Below are positions 33,660 through 43,423 of a stretch of 64,000 nt of DNA, one piece after another (the first letter of the stretch is position 1; every line of letters begins with the position of its first letter). The position numbers and the translations under genes were made by a program. The stretch covers positions 2,976,001 through 3,040,000 of the forward strand of contig NZ_CP023049.2 of assembly GCF_002285635.2 (NCBI RefSeq). Direction: 5' to 3'. The notes under the pieces are model-generated. The model saw only the letters and a program-made list of their open reading frames with translations, was not told where the DNA came from and ran no database searches. This DNA is from Chryseobacterium piperi (GTDB lineage: Bacteria > Bacteroidota > Bacteroidia > Flavobacteriales > Weeksellaceae).

Positions 33660-35894
33660 CTATTTTACGGGTTTATTTCCCATGACAAATTTTAATTCTC
33701 CTCCGTTCATGATATCATTGTGGTTCAATTCCCAGCTTTTGAATTCTTTGCCATTCAAAAACATTTTCTGAACGTATATATTTTTATCAGATATTTTGTC
33801 TGCAATCACCGTGAATGTTTTTCCATTTTCAAGCTTTAAAGAAGCTTTTGGAAATTGAGGCGCACCAATCGCATAAACCGCTTTTCCTGGGGTAACCGGG
33901 TAAAATCCTAAAGAGGAGAAAATATACCAGGCTGACATCTGTCCACAATCTTCATTGTTCACAATTCCGTCAGGTTTTGCTGCGTACATATGATCACGGA
34001 TGTATTTGACCATTTTCTGGGTTTTATAAGGAGCATCGGCATAATTATACAGATAAGGAACGTGGTGCCCCGGCTCATCACCAAATCCTAAAGATCCAAT
34101 GAATCCGGAAATATCAACATGCTGCTCTCCCACCATTTTAAGTTCTTCGGTAAATGTTTTATCTAATTTTTGCTCAAATCCTTTCTTTCCTCCGTACAGT
34201 GTAATCATCTCATCAATCTGATGCGGAACAAAGAAGTCGTATGCCCAAATATTTCCTGATACCCAGTGTGGCTGTAGTTTTTTCCAGTCATTTAAAGGAA
34301 AATCTGCCAGGAATTGCCCGTTTTTCTGCCTTGGCCAGAAGTGGTTATTTTCTTTATTAAATGTATTGAGGAAATTCATAGATCGTTTCTTATAGACTTC
34401 CGCATCTTCTTTCTTACCTAATTTTTCGGCAAGCTGCTGGATACACCAATCATCATAAGCATATTCAAGGGTTGCCGAAACAGAAGCACCATTTTCCGAT
34501 GGGGTATAGCCCAGTTTGATGTAATCATTCAGGCCTCCGCCGCCATCACTACTACTCATTTTATCTGTTAGCGAAGCATCTTTCATGGCAGCAAATGCCT
34601 TTTCAGAGTCAATTCCCGGAACACCCTTGGAAATAGCATCCCAAATTACGGATACACTGTGATAGCCTAGCATACAAAAATTATCATAGCCACAAAGTTC
34701 CCAGATGGGCATATGATCCTTACGGTCTGTATATCTGCTGATCAGAGAATTTGCAAATTCCTTCGTGTGTTTCTGATCCATAATGGTCAGTAACGGATGT
34801 GTCGCACGGAAACCATCCCAATAAGAATAGGTACTATAATTCGTGAACCACTTCGTATTCATATTTTCTTCCGCAGCAACATAATCTCCATTCACATCCA
34901 TATAAAGATTGGGTGCGATAAACGTATGATAAACGCCTGTATAGAAAATTTTTCTTTGGTCATCTGTTCCTCCTGTAATATCAAATCTGCTGATAAGATC
35001 TCTCCAGGTAGTTTGTGCTGTTTCTTTAGCTTTCGCGAAGTCTACATTTTTCGCCTCTGCATCAAAATTCTCCTGGGCCCCTTCCGTACTTACCGGAGAT
35101 AAGGAAACCTTTACTTCAATGCTTTCATTTTCCTGTGTGGAAAATCTTACAAATGCTTTGGCATCTTTAGCAAGAGCAAATTTTTCATTCTCTTTTATTT
35201 TTCCTTCTGAATATACTCCGGAGGATTTAAATGGCTTTGAAAATTCCATAACGAAATAAGCAAACCTTTTACCTCCCCAGCCGTTACTGTAACAATAACC
35301 TTTGATCTTATTATTGCCCTCAATACTTACCAGCGTATGATAAATATTTCCGAAGATTTTATTGGTGGGGTCAATGATGATATTAGACTCCTCACTCTTT
35401 GGAAATGTGTATTTATGAAAACCCACTCTTGGAGAGGCTGTCAGCTCAGCTTTAATCCCATAACTGTCCAGCATCACAGAATAATAGCCGGGAGATGCAG
35501 TTTCTCTTTCATGACTGAATTTAGAACGATACCCACTTTCAGGATTTTCTTCTGTTCCGGGAACCATTTTTATTTTTCCGGTGGTAGGCATTACCAAAAT
35601 ATCTCCAAGATCTGCCCATCCTGTTCCACTCAGATGATTATGACTGAACCCCATAATGGTTTTGCTACTGTAATGATAACCTGAGCACCAGTCCCAGTCA
35701 CCACTTTTCGTATTCTGATCAGGACTCAGCTGTATCATCCCGAAGGGTGTAGTTGCTCCCGGAAAGGTATGACCATGCCCACCAGTCCCAATAAACGGAT
35801 CTACCCATGAAAGAATATCATTCTTTCGTTGTTGAGCATTTCCGGTTTGAGAAAGCAGCGTGATTAAAAAATAGATAAGCAGTTCTTTTTTCAT
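33660..35894 (-). CDS. GH92 exo-alpha-mannosidase (second copy)
   Basis: Starts at MKKELLIYFLITLLSQTGNAQ, a clean signal peptide; an upstream Met would add 12 residues and weaken it. About 744 residues. GH92 landmarks: WVDPFIGTGGHGHTFPGATTPFGM, SGYHYSSKTIMGFSHNHLSGTG, YWDGFRATHPLLTIMD, YHSVSVIWDAISKG and NNEDCGQMSAWYIFSSLGFYPVTPG. The FSHNHLSGTG and NEDCGQ forms are those of the larger alpha-mannosidase subgroup and differ from the first copy, so a different linkage (such as alpha-1,2 versus alpha-1,3) is likely. It ends 33 bp before GH125. Confidence 0.95.
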   Translation of the reverse strand: MKKELLIYFLITLLSQTGNAQQRKNDILSWVDPFIGTGGHGHTFPGATTPFGMIQLSPDQNTKSGDWDWCSGYHYSSKTIMGFSHNHLSGTGWADLGDILVMPTTGKIKMVPGTEENPESGYRSKFSHERETASPGYYSVMLDSYGIKAELTASPRVGFHKYTFPKSEESNIIIDPTNKIFGNIYHTLVSIEGNNKIKGYCYSNGWGGKRFAYFVMEFSKPFKSSGVYSEGKIKENEKFALAKDAKAFVRFSTQENESIEVKVSLSPVSTEGAQENFDAEAKNVDFAKAKETAQTTWRDLISRFDITGGTDDQRKIFYTGVYHTFIAPNLYMDVNGDYVAAEENMNTKWFTNYSTYSYWDGFRATHPLLTIMDQKHTKEFANSLISRYTDRKDHMPIWELCGYDNFCMLGYHSVSVIWDAISKGVPGIDSEKAFAAMKDASLTDKMSSSDGGGGLNDYIKLGYTPSENGASVSATLEYAYDDWCIQQLAEKLGKKEDAEVYKKRSMNFLNTFNKENNHFWPRQKNGQFLADFPLNDWKKLQPHWVSGNIWAYDFFVPHQIDEMITLYGGKKGFEQKLDKTFTEELKMVGEQHVDISGFIGSLGFGDEPGHHVPYLYNYADAPYKTQKMVKYIRDHMYAAKPDGIVNNEDCGQMSAWYIFSSLGFYPVTPGKAVYAIGAPQFPKASLKLENGKTFTVIADKISDKNIYVQKMFLNGKEFKSWELNHNDIMNGGELKFVMGNKPVK

Positions 35895-35994
35895 AATAGA
35901 GAGATCTTGAACATTTTTAAGACAACACAAAAAAATGAAATTTTTATTTTAAAACCGAGAAAATAATGTGTTTCATTCTTATTTTATCCCTAAT

Positions 35995-36966
35995 TTATAT
36001 AGAATTGTTTTTCATAAAGTCAATAATTTCGGAAATATATCCGAATGCCATAGAAACAACAGTATCTGCAGCACCATAATATACAGTTACTTTATCTCCT
36101 TCCGATAAGGCTGCACAAGGGAAAACCACATTCGGAACATCCCCGGTAAGTTCATACACTTCTGCTGGAGCCAACAGGTAAGATTTTGTCCTGAACAATA
36201 CTTTCGTAGGATCTTCCAGATCGAGCAAAGCAGCGCCCATAGAGTACCTGAACCCTCTGCAGGTGTTGATCACTCCGTGATAAAAAAGCAACCAGCCTTC
36301 ATCTGTTTTTATAGGAACCGGCCCTCCTCCTATTTTAGTACATTGCCAGGCACTGTCTTCAAATGGAGTAACCTTCATTACACAACGGTGTTCGCCCCAA
36401 TATTTCATGTCAGGACTGTAGCTGATATAAATGTCTCCAAACGGCGTATGTCCGTTATCACTCGGTCTGCTCAACATGGCATATTTCCCGTTAATTTTTT
36501 CAGGAAAAAGGACTCCGTTTCTGTTAAAAGGTAAAAAAGCATTTTCACACTGAAAAAATTCTTTGAAGTCAAACGTATAACCAATCCCAATAGTAGGACC
36601 ATGATAACCATTACACCAGGTAATCCAGTAACGATCTTCAATGAATGCAACACGAGGGTCATATTTATAATCAGATTCGATCATTTCCGTATTTCCCGCT
36701 TTCATTTCAATAGGATCGTGGTGGATATCCCAATGAATACCATCCTTGCTGAAACCTGCAAAAATATTCATCTGCACGGCTTTGTTATCACATCTGAAAA
36801 CGCCCGCAAAGCCATCTTCAAAAGGAACTACCGCACTATTGAATATGCTGTTTGATGTAGGTATCGCATATCTGTCGATAATTGGGTTTTCGGAAAAACG
36901 CCACATAATATCGTGGCTATTCGCCGGACGATCCTGCCAAGGGATCACTGCTGATTGAGGTGTCAT
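35995..36966 (-). CDS. GH130 beta-1,4-mannoside phosphorylase
   Basis: Cytoplasmic five-bladed propeller enzyme (323 residues, no signal peptide) of GH130, which phosphorolyses beta-1,4-mannosides to mannose-1-phosphate. Seen: [58 protein letters not shown] (general-acid Asp in YKYDPRV), [20 protein letters not shown] and the closing [21 protein letters not shown]. In an N-glycan locus the natural substrate would be Man-beta-1,4-GlcNAc, as reported for Bacteroides homologues. The MFS gene beside it fits import of that disaccharide. Confidence 0.92.
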   Translation of the reverse strand: MTPQSAVIPWQDRPANSHDIMWRFSENPIIDRYAIPTSNSIFNSAVVPFEDGFAGVFRCDNKAVQMNIFAGFSKDGIHWDIHHDPIEMKAGNTEMIESDYKYDPRVAFIEDRYWITWCNGYHGPTIGIGYTFDFKEFFQCENAFLPFNRNGVLFPEKINGKYAMLSRPSDNGHTPFGDIYISYSPDMKYWGEHRCVMKVTPFEDSAWQCTKIGGGPVPIKTDEGWLLFYHGVINTCRGFRYSMGAALLDLEDPTKVLFRTKSYLLAPAEVYELTGDVPNVVFPCAALSEGDKVTVYYGAADTVVSMAFGYISEIIDFMKNNSI

Positions 36967-37005
36967 AAAGTATTTTTACTTTTATTTAAGTTATTTAATA
37001 ATGAA

Positions 37006-38298
37006 TTAGTGTTCTTCTTGCTTTTCAGTATGTGGAAAAGGAGCTATCAACGTAACCACAAATGCCGGTATGGTCGCAATGAGAACCCAGATAAAAAACA
37101 TTTTGTATCCTATCCAGTCACTGATCATCCCACTGAACATTCCAGGAATCATCACACCAAGGTTCATAATGCCTGTTGCAAATGCATAATGTGCTGTTTT
37201 ATGTTTTCCCGGTGCTATCTGCTGCATCATATACAGCATCAGCCCTACAAAACCAAACCCATAGCCAAAATATTCAACGACCACTGCAATGCTTACAGGA
37301 AGAAGAGTATCCGGCTGATAATGAGCTAATAAAGCATATACTACAAATGGAATATTAAAAGCGCAGCATAACCAGATTAACGATCTTTTTAATCCCCGGG
37401 CAGAAATAAAATATCCTGCTAAAACAGATCCTAAAATAAAGGCTGCAGAGCCGTAGGTTCCATAAATAAGCCCAATATCCGATGTAGATAACCCCAAACC
37501 TCCTGAAGTTCTCGAAGCTTTGAAAAACAAGGGTGCTATCTTGATAGCAAACCCTTCTGCAAAACGATACAAAATAATAAAGAGCACGGACCAGAGAATC
37601 TTCTTTTTTGTAAAAAATGAGGTGATTACCTCCACAAGTTCTTTACGGATATTTCCTGTAGTCTTCGCATTTTTCTGCTTTTCCCTATTATTTTCTTTTG
37701 GTAAAACAGAGTAATGATAAACACCCAAGATAAAGAATAAAAGCGCATAGACTCCCATAATGATCATCCAGGCTTTAGTAATCCCTTGTGTTTTTTCAAG
37801 TACTCCTGCAAAATAAACCAGAACTCCACTGCTAATAATTTTTGCCAGATTATAAAAGGCTCCCTGCCATCCAATATATTTTGCCTGTTCCTTATTTGTC
37901 AAAAAATTGATATAAGTTCCGTCTGCTGCAATATCATGAGTTGCTCCACAAAATGCAACAACTGCAAAAAGCGCGATGCTGTATTTGAAAAATCCAGGCA
38001 AAGGCAGGCTGAATGCAATTAATGCAAACAAAATCCCAATGGCAAACTGAGTGGCAACAACAAAAAACTTTTTGGTTTTATAAATCTCCAAAAAAGGACT
38101 CCAAAGGGGTTTTATAGTCCAGGAAAATAGAATAAGGGCTGTCCAGAAAGCAATCTTAGAATCCGAAACTCCCATGTCTTTATACATAATCCCGGAAACT
38201 GCATTAATCGTGACAAAGGGTACCCCCATTGCAAAATACAATGTTGAAATCCAGAAGATAAGTGGTATTGAACGAGTTCCGGAATTGTTTTTTCCCAT
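37006..38298 (-). CDS. MFS transporter, probable oligosaccharide importer
   Basis: Inner-membrane carrier of about 430 residues with 12 predicted helices; start placed at MGKNNSGTRSIPLIFWIS because 15 residues upstream of it are atypical. Family marks: KPLWSPFLEIYKTKKFFVV (loop 2-3 region), GATHDIAADGTYINFL, and GFVGLMLYMMQQIAPGKHKTAHYAF in the C-half. It resembles the AmpG-like group that moves sugars or muropeptides. The GH130 gene follows after 39 bp, suggesting that it imports Man-GlcNAc or similar disaccharides. Confidence 0.9.
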   Translation of the reverse strand: MGKNNSGTRSIPLIFWISTLYFAMGVPFVTINAVSGIMYKDMGVSDSKIAFWTALILFSWTIKPLWSPFLEIYKTKKFFVVATQFAIGILFALIAFSLPLPGFFKYSIALFAVVAFCGATHDIAADGTYINFLTNKEQAKYIGWQGAFYNLAKIISSGVLVYFAGVLEKTQGITKAWMIIMGVYALLFFILGVYHYSVLPKENNREKQKNAKTTGNIRKELVEVITSFFTKKKILWSVLFIILYRFAEGFAIKIAPLFFKASRTSGGLGLSTSDIGLIYGTYGSAAFILGSVLAGYFISARGLKRSLIWLCCAFNIPFVVYALLAHYQPDTLLPVSIAVVVEYFGYGFGFVGLMLYMMQQIAPGKHKTAHYAFATGIMNLGVMIPGMFSGMISDWIGYKMFFIWVLIATIPAFVVTLIAPFPHTEKQEEH

Positions 38299-38400
38299 GT
38301 TAAATTGATAGATACTAAAAAGAGGACATCTCAAAAGTTCCATTCCGAATTAAACGAAACATTGTGAGAAATAAAAAAATACTGTAATTTTTTATGCCGG

Positions 38401-38430
38401 AATGAAAAGCAGGTATCCATACCTTTCATT
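38401..38430. other. Intercistronic hairpin between susD and MFS
   Basis: Nested inverted repeat: AATGAAA ... TTTCATT outside and AGGTAT/ATACCT inside with a CC loop. No T-run follows, so it is more likely an RNA stability or processing element that would let SusCD be made in excess over downstream enzymes. Inference. Confidence 0.4.
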
Positions 38431-38471
38431 TGAGACGGCCTCTGTACTTTAAATTATTTATTGAGTTCCTA

Positions 38472-40097
38472 TTATGGTTTTTTATCCCACCAAAGTTTTG
38501 TTCCTCCTGTATCAGGCCCATTCAGTGTTTGAAGGGCTCTTTGATAACCTGGGCCATTATTTTCACGGTATTTTAAAGGAATTGGTATTCTTCTGATAAA
38601 GCCTTGAGTACTGATCGTTCCTTGGCTGTTATTTATAATATTAGGGAATATTTTAGGATAACCTGTCCTTCTTTGCTCAGCCCATGCCTCAGAACCATTA
38701 GGATACAATGATATCCACTTTTGCGTAATGATACGCTCCAGCTTTCTTTCAAAATTTTCTCCATTATTCCATTGAATCGTAATCGTACTCAATATAGGAT
38801 TACCAAGGTTTACATTGTTGGTTGGATTTTTAGGATCTACATAAGCTTGCTGTATGGAAGTCGCATCATTGATATAAGTGTTGTAGGCTGCCGATTTCCC
38901 CCACTCTTCCAAAGATGTTTGTACCCCTCTCTCATAGTTCGTTTTTGCATCTCCTGCTCCGGCATATCCCCTGATGGCTGCTTCAGCTTTTAAAAACCAG
39001 GTTTCTGCAGCAGTATATAATTTAGCCAATCCTTGAGTTTGTGAAAAATAATCACCATAAGCTGATTGGGCAATATTATTAGAGAAGCTACCATAACGAT
39101 CTTTACTTCCTCCTAAGTCTATACCCAAACGGACTCCTATGTATTGATTGGCCACATCCGAATCAGTAGCTTTTGTAATATAGGAAGGAAGTCTTGGGTC
39201 ATTATAACCATTAAGATAAGACGTTAGAGAAGCTCCCGCCTTACAGTCGGAATAGTTATATATTACAACATACACCGGAGATAGAGAGCCATAACGAACT
39301 GCTGCATTCTGCGCATTATTTTCAATAAAGCCAACAGGAGAACTTAATGCTTCTTCTGCGTACATCTTGGAACCAACAGGATCTACATAAGACATACGCA
39401 TTGCAAGCCTTAACTTAAGAGAATTGGCAAATTTAGCCCACGATAATGGCTCTCCATTGAAGGTCGCATCAGATTTTTTAAGAACCGTTTTGTCCTCTAC
39501 TCCTAAATTAGACTGTAAAACCTCAATAGCTTTCGATAGATCACGGATAAAGTATTTATAAGCATCTTGTTGCGAATCATAATCTACCGAATAATCGGAG
39601 TTTGATTGTCCAAATTTACTATAAATCACAGGGCCGTGTTTATCGGATACATTGGCGGCTGATAAAACTCTTATGATATTAAACACAGCATAACTTCCCT
39701 TAAAATCAACATTGGCGTATAGTTTCTTTTGAGTTTGTTCAAAATCAACATATCGCTGCATAGATTCTTCCAGTTGGTTTTTCATAATCCACTCATTCCA
39801 CCCACTATTCATGAAATAATTATTATTCCAATTCCAACCTCCGGTCGCCGTACTAAAATACCCGCTATAAAAATCAGCGTTTAGATTATTTTGAAGCTGG
39901 TACATGTAATCTGTTTGGTAGACAATGTTTCTTTGTGCCAGATTTAGCCTGTTAACTAAGCCGGTAAAATCTGCTTGTAACACTTCATTGGTAACGTTGG
40001 CATACTCTGAGTTAATATCTCCAAAATCATTGGTACAAGAGCTAAGTCCAATACATAAGGACAGAGAAAAGCACACTTTTAATATATTGGCTTTCAT
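38472..40097 (-). CDS. SusD/RagB-family glycan-binding lipoprotein
   Basis: Surface lipoprotein that lids the SusC channel and captures glycans. 541 residues, signal peptide with lipobox LSSC (Cys about 21). The sequence fits the SusD-like_2 group: helical N-terminal half (TDYMYQLQNNLNADFYSGYF), SWAKFANSLKLRLAMRMSYVDP, WFLKAEAAIRGYAGAGDAK and the C-terminal ITQKWISLYPNGSEAWAEQRRTGYPKIFP. It begins 4 bp after susC, so translation is probably coupled. Confidence 0.95.
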   Translation of the reverse strand: MKANILKVCFSLSLCIGLSSCTNDFGDINSEYANVTNEVLQADFTGLVNRLNLAQRNIVYQTDYMYQLQNNLNADFYSGYFSTATGGWNWNNNYFMNSGWNEWIMKNQLEESMQRYVDFEQTQKKLYANVDFKGSYAVFNIIRVLSAANVSDKHGPVIYSKFGQSNSDYSVDYDSQQDAYKYFIRDLSKAIEVLQSNLGVEDKTVLKKSDATFNGEPLSWAKFANSLKLRLAMRMSYVDPVGSKMYAEEALSSPVGFIENNAQNAAVRYGSLSPVYVVIYNYSDCKAGASLTSYLNGYNDPRLPSYITKATDSDVANQYIGVRLGIDLGGSKDRYGSFSNNIAQSAYGDYFSQTQGLAKLYTAAETWFLKAEAAIRGYAGAGDAKTNYERGVQTSLEEWGKSAAYNTYINDATSIQQAYVDPKNPTNNVNLGNPILSTITIQWNNGENFERKLERIITQKWISLYPNGSEAWAEQRRTGYPKIFPNIINNSQGTISTQGFIRRIPIPLKYRENNGPGYQRALQTLNGPDTGGTKLWWDKKP

Positions 40098-40101
40098 AAT
40101 T

Positions 40102-42996
40102 TTAAAAATTTAGTTTTACAGAACATCCTATTGAACGGGTAATTGGCATTCCATATGCATCTACCCCCACTCCACCTGGAGTAACACCGGAAACTTGCTC
40201 CGGATCAAAAGGTGCTTTTTTGTAGAAGAAGAATAAATTGGATCCGATAAGACTTACCGTTGCATCCTGCATATATTTTGAATTTACCTTAAAGGAATAA
40301 GAAAGAGAAACCTGTCTCAACCTTACAGCAGTTGCTTTATAAATATAAGCTTCATCTATATTAGGTGCATCCTGGCCACCGATACTTTCATAATATAGTT
40401 TAGCATCCGTTTTTCCTGTGTAAGGAGTTCCATCTTGATATACCGCATTAGGTATGCTCACCCCACCATTCTTTCTTGCATCCGCAGATCTTTGGCTTAC
40501 GCCGGCATAATCGTATGCACCTTCCGAAAGACTCAAAACCTGTCCTCCGAATTTTCCGTCGATTAAGAAGCTTAAATTAATATTTTTATAGGTGAAAGAG
40601 TTATTAAATCCAATAATGAATTTCGGATTAGGATTTCCTAAATAAACATTATTATCAATATTCGTTAGCGGAACCCCCTTTTCATTAACGATAATTCGGC
40701 CTTCACCATCCCGCATAAATGCTCTACCATAGATATCGCCAAAAGAGCCACCTACTCTCAATTTATTATAAGTACTTCCTGCTAACGTAAATAGGGATTT
40801 GCTCGCATCATAAAAATTACCTGGTAGCAATTCTATAATTCTGTTCTTATTAGCAGAAGCATTGATTGTAGAAGTCCAGTTAAACGAAGCTCCTTTGAAA
40901 ATATCATATGTTAAAGACGATTCAAATCCGGTATTTTGAATTTTTCCGGCATTCATATCGATCAGGGTTCCGGATTGATTACTCAATCCAGGAGCTGCTT
41001 CTACTTTTGTCAGATATTGATTAGACACATTAGAATTATAGTAGGTAAAATCAAAACTCAACCGGTTATTGAACATTCTGAATTCTGTTCCCACTTCAAA
41101 AGTTCTGTTTAATTCAGGCTTAGGAGTAAGCTCAGGATAACGTTCAAGATCCGGTAGGTTCGCACTGTTTCCAAATACCCCATTGTTAAATGTTGGCTGA
41201 GGATTAGCATAGGTAGGCTCTAAGGCGTTCCCAACCGTTGCGTAAGAAGCCCTGATTTTCCAGAAAGAAATATTCTTTGGCAGTTGAATAATATCACTTA
41301 GGATAAGATTCGCTCCAATAGATTCGTAATCAAATGCGTTCTGAGAACTTCCAAATAGCGTAGATGACCAATCATTTCGAAACGTCAGATCGATGTAGGC
41401 AAATTTCTTGTATCCAAAAGTTGTACTTGCAAATATAGATTTCGTTCTTGCATGCGGATAATAAATCTGGTAAGTATCGTTAGGCAGCCATTGCAAATTG
41501 TTCAGCTCAAAATAATTAGCATTCCTCAGATTATTGTTTTGGATTGTCGTAACCTTATCTTTTTTATCATTAATACTCGCTCCAACCGTAAAATCGAAAC
41601 TTACATTATCCGAAATATGAGGGCTACCTATTAATAGGAAATCACCATACAATGCTGTAGTTTGAACATTATCATAAAACATTTTTCCATTAGGATTAGC
41701 CAGAAGACTAGCTGTATTGGCATATAGGTTCCTGCTTGTTTCTGCATTATAATAGGTATAGTTTCCTCTAACTTTGGCAGTCAGCCAGTCATTCATTGCA
41801 TAGCTAAGTGAAATAGAAGTGTATAAATTCTTGTTATTGGAAACCACTTTATTTCTATTCAGTATCCAATAAGGATTTTGAGAATAAGGTCTGGTACTTC
41901 CTTTCGGATCAAACCAGTTTTGAGCTGGGATATATCTTTCCTGATCTAAATATTCATAATCTCTGTAACGGTCAAAATCTACCCCTCGTGGTAACGTATA
42001 AAGCTGGAATAATGGATTAAAATAAAGCCCAGGAGCCATTCTGTTTTCCACTTTCTGAATAGATCCCATCAAGTTGGCATCCAAGGTCAGTTTATCCTCC
42101 AGAAATTTACTGGAGTTTCTGAAATTAATATTATACTGATCAAATTTGGAAGTAGGAACAATTCCCTGATTCGTAGTATTTGCAAAAGAGAAGAAGTTTG
42201 TCGATTTTTGATTCCCTGCAGAAAAAGTCAAACTGTTCGTCCAGGTTGTTCCTGTACGAAGAAAATCTTTCGCATAATCTTTTGAACTTCCTGCCTTTCC
42301 CCAGCTTCCTGTAGATCCGGCAGTATTTGTATTTGGATTATAAGGAGTCGTTTGTAAAAATTCATGCTGCAACTTCGGCAGGCTATAAGCTCTGTCGAAG
42401 GTAATACTGGAAGAAAAGGAAATACTGCTTCTCCCAATAGCTCCTTTTTTTGTAGTGATCAAAATAGCACCGTTACTTCCCTGAGATCCATATAATGCTG
42501 CAGCAGAAGCTCCTTTTAGAAAGTTGATACTTTGGACATCCTCTGGATTAATAGTACTGAAAATATCTCCTGGATCGGTTCCTCCATTGTAAGATCCTGC
42601 GACAGGTGTTCCTGGAGACCCTGGAGCTCCACCAATAGAATTGATCACAGGAATACCATCAATAACCAAAAGAGGTGAGCTATTTCTGGTTGATTTATCA
42701 CCTCTCATTATAACTCTTACTGATCCTCCGACACCTCCGGACGTTCTATTGATTTGCACATTGGAAACTTTCCCGTTGATCGAGTTTAAAAGATTGGGAG
42801 TCTTCACTTCCGTTAGCTCATCTCCGCCAATCTGCTGGCTGGAGTACGTCAAAGAACGTGCTTGCCTTTTTATACCCAAAGATGTCACAACAACCTCTTC
42901 AATATTGGCTGTTTTTGTTGAATCGGCAGGCTTTTTTTCTTGTGCATATCCAAACACAGAAAAAGCCAATAAAACCGGTATAGCAGTTTTTCTCAT
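40102..42996 (-). CDS. SusC/RagA-family TonB-linked outer-membrane protein
   Basis: Glycan import channel of the locus, 964 residues. After the signal peptide (about 1-18) comes a short acidic linker and TonB-box-like IEEVVVTSLGIKRQARSL, then the plug (LLNSINGKVSNVQINRTSGGVGGS; RGDKSTRNSSPLLVIDGIPV; FLKGASAAALYGSQGSNGAILITTKKG) and a 22-strand barrel ending SVKLNF. The carboxypeptidase-regulatory-like domain usual at the N-terminus of SusC is missing. A possible minus-strand -7 box TAGATTTG lies at 43141-43148, giving a leader of about 140 bases. Confidence 0.96.
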   Translation of the reverse strand: MRKTAIPVLLAFSVFGYAQEKKPADSTKTANIEEVVVTSLGIKRQARSLTYSSQQIGGDELTEVKTPNLLNSINGKVSNVQINRTSGGVGGSVRVIMRGDKSTRNSSPLLVIDGIPVINSIGGAPGSPGTPVAGSYNGGTDPGDIFSTINPEDVQSINFLKGASAAALYGSQGSNGAILITTKKGAIGRSSISFSSSITFDRAYSLPKLQHEFLQTTPYNPNTNTAGSTGSWGKAGSSKDYAKDFLRTGTTWTNSLTFSAGNQKSTNFFSFANTTNQGIVPTSKFDQYNINFRNSSKFLEDKLTLDANLMGSIQKVENRMAPGLYFNPLFQLYTLPRGVDFDRYRDYEYLDQERYIPAQNWFDPKGSTRPYSQNPYWILNRNKVVSNNKNLYTSISLSYAMNDWLTAKVRGNYTYYNAETSRNLYANTASLLANPNGKMFYDNVQTTALYGDFLLIGSPHISDNVSFDFTVGASINDKKDKVTTIQNNNLRNANYFELNNLQWLPNDTYQIYYPHARTKSIFASTTFGYKKFAYIDLTFRNDWSSTLFGSSQNAFDYESIGANLILSDIIQLPKNISFWKIRASYATVGNALEPTYANPQPTFNNGVFGNSANLPDLERYPELTPKPELNRTFEVGTEFRMFNNRLSFDFTYYNSNVSNQYLTKVEAAPGLSNQSGTLIDMNAGKIQNTGFESSLTYDIFKGASFNWTSTINASANKNRIIELLPGNFYDASKSLFTLAGSTYNKLRVGGSFGDIYGRAFMRDGEGRIIVNEKGVPLTNIDNNVYLGNPNPKFIIGFNNSFTYKNINLSFLIDGKFGGQVLSLSEGAYDYAGVSQRSADARKNGGVSIPNAVYQDGTPYTGKTDAKLYYESIGGQDAPNIDEAYIYKATAVRLRQVSLSYSFKVNSKYMQDATVSLIGSNLFFFYKKAPFDPEQVSGVTPGGVGVDAYGMPITRSIGCSVKLNF

Positions 42997-43423
42997 AGGT
43001 AGATTAAATAGTGTTTAATTTAGAATCGGTATTTTAAAGTCTGCTTTTACTTATAAAGCAAGTCCACTTTATTTTGCTTACTATTTATGCATCATAAATA
43101 TCAAACAATTAAAGTTTTGTTAAAATTTAATTCATATTGACAAATCTAATTTTTGTGTGCAATCCGATATAATACTATTTTATCATAAAACGATATTATT
43201 TTTTCTAAGGTTTTCAAGACAACCTTTCTACATACTGGAATCCAGTACTTTATGACACTTTTCAGAATTTACAATATGAGCAATTTTTAATGTTTTTTAT
43301 AGTCAAAAAGTGATTTATGCTTATTTTTCATCATTATCCTCATAGATTTGAGACTTAAAAAACAAAATCCGGATACCTAAATCCGGACTCAGAGCCTGTA
43401 AAAGCTCTTTTATAAATAAAACT
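42997..43423 (-). promoter_or_regulatory. Regulatory gap upstream of susC
   Basis: A 427-bp gene-free stretch holding the presumed susC promoter. It contains palindromes TATTTATG-CAT-CATAAATA (43082-43100) and TTTTATCATAAAA (43178-43190), plus near-direct repeats CGATATAATA / CGATATTATT around the latter. These are candidate sites for the adjacent AraC regulator. No RNA gene is evident. Confidence 0.5.
43357..43387 (-). terminator. Terminator of the glycan-locus AraC gene
   Basis: Arms TCCGGAT and ATCCGGA (43368-43387); on the minus strand followed by TTTTGTTTTTT. Separates the AraC transcript from susC. Confidence 0.8.

Noticed and set aside
43178..43190. susC-upstream palindrome as a riboswitch
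   Set aside because: Short AT palindrome without conserved aptamer-like structure; more like a protein-binding site.
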